From Psychrobacillus faecigallinarum (GTDB lineage: Bacteria > Bacillota > Bacilli > Bacillales_A > Planococcaceae): a stretch of DNA of 39,097 nucleotides. The stretch is from positions 104,871 to 143,967 of the forward strand of contig NZ_JACSQO010000010.1 in the NCBI RefSeq assembly GCF_014836595.1, given 5' to 3'. Below the pieces are notes generated by a model. It made no database searches. It was not told where the DNA came from and saw only the letters and a program-made list of their open reading frames with translations. Each line of letters begins with the position of its first letter. Position 1 is the stretch's first letter. This document shows, one piece after another, positions 26,805 to 33,510 of this stretch. A program made the translations under genes and the position numbers.

Positions 26805-26963
26805 TCGTTATCACCTCGAATAGTAGTTTCATCTCAAGAATTTTCTTGAAAGATTACTATTATTATTGGCAATTTTATTATTGATTTATTCATTTTCCCC
26901 TAAATTTTTTTACTAAAAGTACTGCCTTGTCGAGTTGACATCAACATTCCAATTTCACAAAAT

Positions 26964-27008
26964 AAAAAGAAGTCAATTTGAATGTTCCAAAATGACTTCT
27001 TTTTTTTT
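26964..27008. terminator. Hairpin between tniQ1 and the resolvase remnant
   Basis: AAAAAGAAGTCA (26964-26975) pairs perfectly with TGACTTCTTTTT (26993-27004), followed by more T. It can act as a plus-strand terminator. A dyad of this size upstream of a resolvase gene could also be a resolvase subsite. GAATGTTCC inside the loop repeats AACATTCC at 26943 in inverted form. Confidence 0.55.
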
Positions 27009-27082
27009 ATAATAAAGACTTCTATAATAAATAAGTTTATGAATTTAAGTGGTAGAATAATAGAAAACAAAAACCACGAGTA

Positions 27083-27190
27083 ATAATATATAAAAATTTC
27101 GGTTACATACGAGTCAGCAGCAAAGAACAAAATAAGGAAGTCAATAAATTCCTTGAAAAATTAGGACTTGATGAGAGAGATATTTTTCTT
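27083..27190 (+). pseudogene. 5' fragment of a small serine resolvase
   Basis: The frame reads KNFGYIRVSSKEQNKEV then KLGLDERDIF, the start of the catalytic domain of resolvase/invertase-type serine recombinases; the catalytic Ser is in IRVSS. No ATG, GTG or TTG start is present in front; the reading frame begins ATA ATA TAT. After about 33 residues the similarity stops, and the same frame continues into the 152-aa ORF. The rest of the catalytic domain and the DNA-binding domain are gone. It lies less than 290 bp from tniQ1. Confidence 0.75.
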
Positions 27191-27649
27191 GTGGTGCAAT
27201 TCTTGAAACGGAAACAGCTTTTTCCTCAAAAGGATATTGCTGAGCATCAGTTATCGAAAAAACTTCAGAGACAGTACTACAAACAACTACAAACAACTGC
27301 AAACAACTGGCTTAAGATCGAAAGTAATCGAAATAAGCCAATAAAAAATACATTGACTTATATCGGCCTACGGAAGGAAGGTCTCTTAACAGAAATTTTT
27401 TCCACGTCCACTGAGGGTATAAAAGGAAATTTAAAAGTGTTTATTGCTAAAATTGGCGAGGACTATCAACGTCATCCTGTTATTTATATTGTTGGATACG
27501 CAAATACTTTCCTCTTCCAAGATAAAAATAAACTTGATACAAAGATTAAAGCACTCGAAGAAGAAACAGCAAGACTATTATATAATAGAAGAAAATTAGA
27601 TAAATTTATATTTTTTCTTTCTTTCTTTCTTCTATTGAAGAATCTTTAA
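27191..27649 (+). CDS. Unknown ORF in frame with the resolvase fragment
   Basis: A 152-aa open frame starting at GTG, without a good ribosome site. It is an uninterrupted continuation of the resolvase frame. The segment YKQLQTTANNW comes from three tandem 10-bp repeats (AAACAACTAC, AAACAACTGC, AAACAACTGG at 27281-27310). The middle (KVFIAKIGEDYQRHPVIYIVGYANTFLF) looks like an ordered beta-rich region, followed by a helix and a hydrophobic end. Not recognised. It converges with the HEPN-like gene and may be a truncated or chimeric remnant. Confidence 0.4.
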   Translation: MVQFLKRKQLFPQKDIAEHQLSKKLQRQYYKQLQTTANNWLKIESNRNKPIKNTLTYIGLRKEGLLTEIFSTSTEGIKGNLKVFIAKIGEDYQRHPVIYIVGYANTFLFQDKNKLDTKIKALEEETARLLYNRRKLDKFIFFLSFFLLLKNL

Positions 27650-27676
27650 CGATTCATTAGTTTTAAGAAATTTATG

Positions 27677-28888
27677 TTAATAGCGCTCGTAATCACTTTC
27701 CAACTCTCTTCGTGCTTCCAGTTCCATTTCTGCCAAAATTTCATTTTGATGAGAAAGCATACTATCTACAGCATCTAAGAATGTAAATAATTCATAAAAG
27801 CATAGCGAAACATTGGTTACATCAAATCTTACCTTTTTGTCAAAGTGGAATTTCAAAAATTTATTAATTGGATATCTAAATTTGTCGGAAGTAATATCTA
27901 AATTGTGTAGTTGTTTAATATAGAGCTCGACATCATTAATAGTTGAACTGTCATCGGGAACATCAGAACTTATAATTATATAATTTTTTATTACATTCCA
28001 AAGTCCTTCTATACTATGCTTTTTATTTTTCATTTTATTTGCTGCTGTTTGATTATCGAATTGACAGTCTTCGACTAAAATACGTTTTAAAGCCAATTCT
28101 ATTCCATTTCTATACATATAACACATTGGTAAGAACAGGTAGACTTTTTGATCATCTTTAATTAATTCATATAAATATTTACCACTTTCCATATATCCCT
28201 GAATATAAGGGTAATAATTATTATTATTGAAACCTTTCCAAATCACAGCTTGCTCAAGATAGCTTCCACTAGACATTAAAAATTCGGGTTTGAACTTGAT
28301 TAAGTCCTTATGATCGATTTCATCCGCCTTATTTGAAATCATAGTTAACAATTTATAAGCAGTATTCATATTAGTACCTAAAACCCTCAAGTTGATATGG
28401 GTTTGCTTTTGAAAAAATGCTTTCATTTTTATACTGAATGGGTATCTAAACATATCAGACTGCTCATCACATTCAGATATATTAGTCAAAAAAGTTTTCA
28501 ACCATTCCCTTTCCCTTTCCTTCAAGCTAAGATCATCTGCTGGTACCAATAAACTTATTTCATCATATGCATATTTTAGATTGTGTCTAACCCTTCCTAT
28601 AAACTCCACTCTATCATTCTTTATAGTTATATATTTAAAGGCTATAGATTTTAAGATAAGCTCCAAGCTTTGTCTGTATAAATAAGTTAGGCCGAAGAGC
28701 CAAAAATCTTTTTTAGTATTTTCATTTGTTTCTAAGACATGGTTCACTAATAAATTTGCCGCTGATATAAAATTTTCAGAGTAAACGTAAAACTCTCGTT
28801 CAATATCACCCGTATTTTTTATTTCTAATAAAGGAATGCTCTCTTTATCCACAAATTTAAAGTTCCCCTTTTTTCTTGGCCAATACAT
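27677..28888 (-). CDS. Protein with tandemly duplicated HEPN-like module
   Basis: A 403-aa soluble helical protein. Two halves repeat the same markers at the same spacing: YRQSLELILK (71-80), His102 and SDMFRYP (144-150), then YRNGIELALK (259-268), His291 and SDKFRYP (334-340). The pattern of an (E/D)-containing helix followed by a conserved R/K-H helix resembles HEPN domains, which often act as RNases or as RNA-binding parts of toxin and anti-phage systems. That link is inference from pattern. ATG follows AGGAGGAGGAG. It lies 153 bp downstream of the kinase gene on the same strand, so it may be in one operon with it. Confidence 0.65.
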   Translation of the reverse strand: MYWPRKKGNFKFVDKESIPLLEIKNTGDIEREFYVYSENFISAANLLVNHVLETNENTKKDFWLFGLTYLYRQSLELILKSIAFKYITIKNDRVEFIGRVRHNLKYAYDEISLLVPADDLSLKEREREWLKTFLTNISECDEQSDMFRYPFSIKMKAFFQKQTHINLRVLGTNMNTAYKLLTMISNKADEIDHKDLIKFKPEFLMSSGSYLEQAVIWKGFNNNNYYPYIQGYMESGKYLYELIKDDQKVYLFLPMCYMYRNGIELALKRILVEDCQFDNQTAANKMKNKKHSIEGLWNVIKNYIIISSDVPDDSSTINDVELYIKQLHNLDITSDKFRYPINKFLKFHFDKKVRFDVTNVSLCFYELFTFLDAVDSMLSHQNEILAEMELEARRELESDYERY

Positions 28889-29041
28889 CCTACTCCTCCT
28901 CCTTTCTTAATTGTTCATTTTAATCTCACCGATTGCAATTTCATATAAAAAGTAATCGGTATATCTAAATTTAAATACGATTTAATTTCTGTATACTTTT
29001 CATTTAATTTTAAAAAAATTCGTTAAAAGTACTCTAACTAA

Positions 29042-30142
29042 TTAATCTAGAATGTTCTTCCTATAATTCTGAATGTCATTTAATAGCTCATTTATATTCT
29101 GATATCTATCTTCTAGATCATCAAGACATTTTAATATCATATCAGAATATTCCCCCTTCAATCTTGGGATTGATAATAGCTGATCTTTAATTCTACTTCC
29201 TGCTGGCGGTCTTCCAGTTAACACAGTAAACCATACAGCTCCTAAAGAATAAATATCCGATCGTGGGTCTAAAAGACTTGGATTCTCTAATAGTTCTGGC
29301 GCTGTGTAATGCCCACCTACAATATTTTCTCCAGACCTAGTTATTCTAGAAACTAATTCTTTTTCTAAAAAAACGCCTAAACCAAAGTCAATAAGTCTAA
29401 ATTGATTAGGGCGTGCGACCATAATGTTACTTGGTCTTATATCTCTGTGAACAATTCCTACTTCGTTATGTGCATAGTTTAAAGCCTCACTTACTTCTTC
29501 AATTAATACAAGAGCTTTTTCTGGGGTCAGATTACTATGGTCTTTCAACACTTTGTTCAAGTCTTTACCTTCAAAATGTTCCATTTTAATAAATGGAATT
29601 TTCCCTGTTAATCCTACATCATAAACTTTAATAATATTTGGATGATGTAATTTAAATAAGATTCGTGCCTCTCTAAAAAATCTCTCTAGATTTCCTTCAC
29701 CTCCATTCGCAAACGCAGGATTTAGCACTTTTATAGCAAAACTCATTTTTATTAACTCGTTTTCTACCTTATAAACTTGTCCGAATCCACCTTCACCTAT
29801 TAATTGATTACGTTCATACTGTGGAATCAAAAGAAAGTTTGACTCTTCTAATCTATCTACCATTGCATTAAATACTTTTGCTAAATACGTACGTCTTTCA
29901 GCATAAGAACTATATTCTTCTTTTATAAATCCCCAAAATTCTAATTTACTCCGATATTTCTTTACAAACTCAGGAACTAAATCGTTTATATTTGGGATAC
30001 CTATTAAAATTTTTCGAATTCGTGCATACTCAGAATCTGAAATATTTGATGAACCACCAGTAGCATAAATAATTAACTCACTCTTAAAATATTCTATTAG
30101 CTCAAGCACATCATCTTCTTTTGGAATTTCTATACTCTCCAT
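29042..30142 (-). CDS. Serine/threonine protein kinase with N-terminal conflict-type domain
   Basis: A 366-aa protein. Residues about 10-100 form a helical domain with YARIRKILIGIPNINDLVP, FWGFIKEEY and SYAERRTYLAKVF, a pattern I associate from memory with N-terminal domains of bacterial conflict proteins. A Hanks-type kinase follows: glycine loop GEGGFGQVY (116-124), Lys138 in AIKVL, Glu158, HRD (232-234), Asn239, DFG (252-254), APE (281-283). The catalytic loop reads HRDIRPSN, with Arg236 replacing the usual Lys. No membrane segment or PASTA repeats, so it is cytoplasmic, unlike housekeeping PrkC. ATG 30142 lies six bases after AGGAGG; the TTG at 30160 is too far upstream. Confidence 0.85.
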   Translation of the reverse strand: MESIEIPKEDDVLELIEYFKSELIIYATGGSSNISDSEYARIRKILIGIPNINDLVPEFVKKYRSKLEFWGFIKEEYSSYAERRTYLAKVFNAMVDRLEESNFLLIPQYERNQLIGEGGFGQVYKVENELIKMSFAIKVLNPAFANGGEGNLERFFREARILFKLHHPNIIKVYDVGLTGKIPFIKMEHFEGKDLNKVLKDHSNLTPEKALVLIEEVSEALNYAHNEVGIVHRDIRPSNIMVARPNQFRLIDFGLGVFLEKELVSRITRSGENIVGGHYTAPELLENPSLLDPRSDIYSLGAVWFTVLTGRPPAGSRIKDQLLSIPRLKGEYSDMILKCLDDLEDRYQNINELLNDIQNYRKNILD

Positions 30143-30322
30143 TTTTTTCCTCCTAGACAATCTGGCTCTTAGCTCTCTTCAAATTATTATCTACCTAATT
30201 TTTTTGAAATGTCACTAAAGTAAGCATCATTTCCTCCTTAAAATATTATCTCTATTATACTTAATTTTTATATTACACTTTTCGATAGTTTGACTAGAAT
30301 TTCAAAATGAAATCGAAGTAAA

Positions 30323-30355
30323 AAAAGAGAAGCTAGGGGTGCCTTCTTCTCTTTT
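30323..30355. terminator. Bidirectional terminator hairpin
   Basis: AAAAGAGAAG (30323-30332) pairs perfectly with CTTCTCTTTT (30346-30355), with A and T flanks. It lies between the STAND remnant and the kinase promoter region. I see no gene in 30143-30649. Confidence 0.65.
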
Positions 30356-30526
30356 AATTAAAATCTCATTTCTGAGTCAAAATATTCATTCATTTATTAC
30401 TGTTTACTATAGTAAACTTCCTGGGAGAGTCAATTCTTAGAAAGGGGACAACTACCATGCTTAATAAAAAGAGAGTATCAGCTCTATAAAAATGGGATTG
30501 AGAGGTGCTAGGGTCTATGCTTCCAC

Positions 30527-30607
30527 TTTCTTTGGGAATTTCCTTAAGATATTCTCAAAGAAAAGAACCCCTGTATCCAACCATATGATAGGATGCAGGG
30601 GGTTCTT
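30527..30607. terminator. Two consecutive hairpins 3' of the STAND remnant
   Basis: TTTCTTTGGGAAT (30527-30539) pairs with ATTCTCAAAGAAA (30551-30563) with one mismatch. It abuts a second stem, AAGAACCCCTGTATCC with GGATGCAGGGGGTTCTT (30563-30607). The second could terminate the minus-strand gene ending at 30650; the paired arrangement is unusual. Confidence 0.45.
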
Positions 30608-30649
30608 CTGGAGATTTTTGTAGACCAAATTAAACAGTCCACAAGTTTT

Positions 30650-32119
30650 TTATACTAGTGTAACTTTTTTTGCACAGAGACCTTTTTCAGAACTACCTAT
30701 TGTAAACTGAACCTTATCCCCTATTGCAAGTTTAGAAAAGTCTCCTTCAAAATCATTCCAATAGAAAAATAAATTGTTAGGTGAAAAGTTTTTAATAAAG
30801 CCATATGTAGGCATTAAACTTATAATGAATCCTTGTTCTTTAATTGTATGGTTCACAACATTGGAAGAAAATATTTTAGTAATATCTTCTCTTTGATTTA
30901 AGTCTATTTTAGCCAAAAGTGATTCGAAAGGTCGTCTAAAGTTTTTATCTTCAATAACTCTTACTTTTGAATAATATTTTTCTAAGAGTTCAATTAAATA
31001 TGAGACGTCATTTTTATTCATTTCAATATATATATATGTTAAGGTTTTAATTATCTTAGAAATTGTAATAACAATCTTGGTGTCAAAATGAGCCTCGTCT
31101 ATTCTTTCAAGTATATTTATTGATTTTTTTATTAGAGATTCAGCTAACTCCCCGTTTTCGTTTCTTGTCATATCAGCCCATCTTTTTAAATTATCAGACG
31201 CTTGATCAACTAATTCCTTTTTGGTTCTAATATCTAAGTTTTCTAGATTTTCAAGTACTTCGTTAAATACTTTTTCAGCTTCTGAGTACTCACCCAACTG
31301 TTTTAATATTCTACCTTTGTGCATTTTTATTCTATTATTTTTAGGATCTAACTTTTCTGCAAAAGTGATAGCATCATAAGCCTCATCAAAATTCTCAATT
31401 GTCATTAATTTAAAACCTGCGTAAAAGAAATATATCGGTGGATAATCTGGTTTACATTCTATAGCGGTCTGATAAGCAAGTTCGGCAGCATAATAATCGT
31501 TCTGTAAAACACTGATAAATGCTGATATTTTATATACTTCAAAGAAATCAGGGGTTGCATTTCTAGCTTTCTCGATATATTCTTCAGCACTTTCAAACTC
31601 ACTTTTATTAGCAAAAGTTAATGCCTTCTTTAAATAAGAAGCGGATATCTCTTCATCAGAATGATTTATAAAGATTGACTCAATTCTATAAGGGTCATTT
31701 TCTTCATTTTGCAAATTTTCAGAAAGTCCTTTTAAAGTTCTCATCTTCTTTTGAATCGAAATAAATGATTTATTACTGGGTTTGCAGTGCTTTTTTAGAT
31801 ATTCTCTTGCAAAATCTGTAATAAAGAATAAAGTTCGATTTTCAACTTTTTTATTATCATTTTTCATATTAACCATATTTGTGGCAAACAGATCATTCAT
31901 TGCTTTACCGTAACGTAAAGAATCTATATTAAACAAATATGTCAATTCAGCATTACTACATTCTTTATTTGAGATAAGCATTATCTCTAATATCTTCTTA
32001 GCATCTTCTGAGAGCTTATTATAAACATTAGACATACAATATTCAGTTAAATCATCTTTATGTTTTAGGATAGATTCTATGGATTCCCCTTTTAGCATAT
32101 TAGCTACAAACCATTTCAT
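30650..32119 (-). pseudogene. C-terminal part of a STAND-like TPR protein with a cold-shock-like domain
   Basis: A 489-aa frame opening at an internal ATG; it is open upstream to 32185, where it meets a stop at the junction with a resolvase fragment. The codons before the ATG read SNLYFNPLAMKWFV, the NPLA(I/M)KWF pattern that follows the NTPase core of STAND proteins, so the P-loop part and any N-terminal effector are lost. Then come a winged-helix-like segment, TPR-like helices (about 160-330) and a C-terminal cold-shock/S1-like domain (429-489: GFIISLMPTYGFIKNF, NLFFYWNDF, IGDKVQFTIG). Whether the truncated product is made is unknown. Confidence 0.65.
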
Positions 32120-32160
32120 AGCTAATGGATTAAAGTATAAATTTGAAGCAATTTCTGAAT

Positions 32161-32298
32161 ATCTAACTGTGGTCGTTTTTTTTTCTTACCTGATTCTTTT
32201 TCTTCAAAAGTCTGGTCCACTCCGTAGTGAGCCAATGCATCAAGTTGTAACGATAATGACTGATCTTGTGTACTGACACGTGGATATCCAAATTTCAA
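32161..32298 (-). pseudogene. 5' fragment of a serine resolvase joined to the STAND remnant
   Basis: A TTG start at 32298, seven bases after AAGGGGGG, opens LKFGYPRVSTQDQSLSLQLD, then HYGVDQTFEEKESGKKKRPQLD, the classic N-terminus of Tn3/Tn552-type resolvases (catalytic Ser in RVST). Similarity ends about 46 codons in. At that point the other minus-strand frame continues as the STAND protein. Nine A residues (32176-32184, minus strand) lie at the frame switch. It is a different resolvase from the one at 27083 and has the opposite orientation. Confidence 0.75.
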
Positions 32299-32328
32299 CA
32301 AGAATCCCCCCTTATTAATGCCTTAACT

Positions 32329-32391
32329 ATACCAAAAAGGGGGTAGAGATAGATATATTGGTATTTAGATTTTGGTTATATTTTTGGTTAT
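32329..32391. promoter_or_regulatory. Candidate res site or promoter of the resolvase fragment
   Basis: ATACCAA (32329-32335) and TTGGTAT (32358-32364) form a dyad. They are followed by two direct copies of TTTGGTTAT (about 32371 and 32383). This lies 30-90 bp upstream of the resolvase start, where resolvases keep their recombination site. The assignment is tentative. Confidence 0.35.
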
Positions 32392-32519
32392 GTATTTAAA
32401 TAGTTTTTGAGGTTTTTAGAGAAGTTCACTTACCATATCAAAAACGGTCGTTTATGGTTTTTTTTTACGTTTCAAAATTTGTATTGAAAATTGTAAGTTC
32501 TATATGTATTATATATATA

Positions 32520-32549
32520 TTCAAAAATTTGAAGATGTATATGATACAT
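32520..32549. promoter_or_regulatory. Dyads upstream of the ArsR-SulP operon, candidate operator
   Basis: TTCAAA-AA-TTTGAA (32520-32533) is followed at once by ATGTAT-ATG-ATACAT (32535-32549), both perfect dyads, 43-72 bp before the ArsR start. ArsR repressors usually bind such AT-rich dyads over the promoter. Confidence 0.45.
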
Positions 32550-32591
32550 ATAGATTTCTTAAAATCAAGGATAAGTAATGGAGGCGTTAAA

Positions 32592-32945
32592 ATGGGAGAC
32601 GAAATGCAAAAATTTAAGGCTGATTTTTTTAAAGCCTTATCACATCCCTTGCGAATACATATTCTCGAATTATTGTCAGAGGGTGAAAAAAGTGTAAATG
32701 AAATCCAGAGCATTCTTAATAAGGAAGGCTCTGCTGTTTCTCAACAGTTAAGTGTACTACGTGCTAAAAATATTGTTGTCGGCACCAAAGATGGAAAACG
32801 AGTTTTATATTCTCTTCGGGATCCTATGATTATGAATTTACTGGTAATTGCACGGAAAATTTTTAACAACCATTTAATCGACACGATTTCAATGTTAGAA
32901 GAACTAAATGAAACAGAAGGTGAATCGATAGTTAAGGAGGGTTAG
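32592..32945 (+). CDS. ArsR-family transcriptional regulator
   Basis: A 117-aa winged-helix repressor: FFKALSHPLRIHILELLSEG, then VNEIQSILNKEGSAVSQQLS as recognition helix, then a KDGKRVLYSL wing. No metal-binding CxC motif is evident, so the signal may not be a thiophilic metal. ATG 32592 follows GGAGG by seven bases; the frame is open upstream to 32454 but lacks a site there. The next gene starts one base after its stop, so it is the first gene of a regulator-Cys-rich-SulP operon. Confidence 0.9.
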   Translation: MGDEMQKFKADFFKALSHPLRIHILELLSEGEKSVNEIQSILNKEGSAVSQQLSVLRAKNIVVGTKDGKRVLYSLRDPMIMNLLVIARKIFNNHLIDTISMLEELNETEGESIVKEG

Positions 32946-32946
32946 G

Positions 32947-33330
32947 TTGAAAATTGAGGTTAAGAAAGAAGATATCATCCAACATGGAATGGAAATATTT
33001 CGCTCAATAGGAGCCCATTATGTTTGTAAGGTTTGTATTAAAAGTGGAAATTCCTGTTGTTTTTCATGTCAACATTTACAAGATGGAGTTGGATGTCAAA
33101 AAAGAAATACAGCTTGTACAGCTTGGTTATGTGGGATTCAAGGTTTTTTATTTGATCAAGTAGGAGTATTAGATGAATGGAATCGTTTATGGAATGAAAT
33201 CCCAGGACAAATGTTCCGCAGAGATATTACTCCAGATAAGGTATGGATTACATCGTTTATAGATACGAAGAAGTTAGATAGTCGAGCCGGAGAGCTTCTA
33301 GCGGAGGTTAACAAGAAGGTGGAGATATAG
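32947..33330 (+). CDS. Cysteine-rich protein of unknown function
   Basis: A 127-aa cytoplasmic protein with ten cysteines packed into about 40 residues (CKVCIKSGNSCCFSCQHLQD, then CQKRNTACTAWLC), suggesting a metal or Fe-S site. The C-terminal half is Cys-free (WNEIPGQMFRRDITPDKVW). The TTG start at 32947 lies six bases after GGAGG and one base after the ArsR stop, so the two genes are co-transcribed and probably co-translated. I recall this kind of gene beside SulP transporters but do not know a function. Confidence 0.75.
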   Translation: MKIEVKKEDIIQHGMEIFRSIGAHYVCKVCIKSGNSCCFSCQHLQDGVGCQKRNTACTAWLCGIQGFLFDQVGVLDEWNRLWNEIPGQMFRRDITPDKVWITSFIDTKKLDSRAGELLAEVNKKVEI

Positions 33331-33381
33331 GTAAATTAGAGCGGCATTTAAGCAAAACGTATAACCAATATTAGGCTGATA

Positions 33382-33404
33382 CTCTCTTGTAATGAGATAG
33401 AGAG
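33382..33404 (+). terminator. Weak hairpin between the Cys-rich gene and sulP
   Basis: CTCTCT (33382-33387) pairs with AGAGAG (33399-33404), followed by CTTTT. It is short, so it may attenuate rather than stop transcription into sulP 107 bp further on. Confidence 0.4.
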
Positions 33405-33510
33405 CTTTTGTATAAAAGTATGAAAACTGCATTTGTAATTCAAAATTATCAAAAGAAAATATTCTTCAGAAGAAGTAAGATTCAATAAAAATAGAAAAGA
33501 AGGGTTTGGA

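Larger units (their letters stand above)
20246..26960 (-). mobile_element. Tn7-like transposon core (tniQ1-tnsAB-tnsC-tniQ2), ends not fixed
   Basis: Four adjacent minus-strand genes form a complete set for cut-and-paste transposition of the Tn7 kind. I see no TnsE, Cas genes or CRISPR repeats. By analogy with Tn7, the end nearest the first gene lies within 26805-27080, and cargo would lie to the left of tniQ2. A convincing TGT...ACA terminal pair with a 5-bp target duplication could not be fixed by eye, so the right bound given is approximate. The accessory genes from about 12 to 20 kb may be cargo. Confidence 0.75.

Noticed and set aside
26928..26960. TGTCGAGTTGACATCAACATTC as an end of the Tn7-like element
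   Set aside because: It looks like a transposon terminus, but it points away from the tns genes, and I could not find a matching partner or 5-bp duplication by eye.
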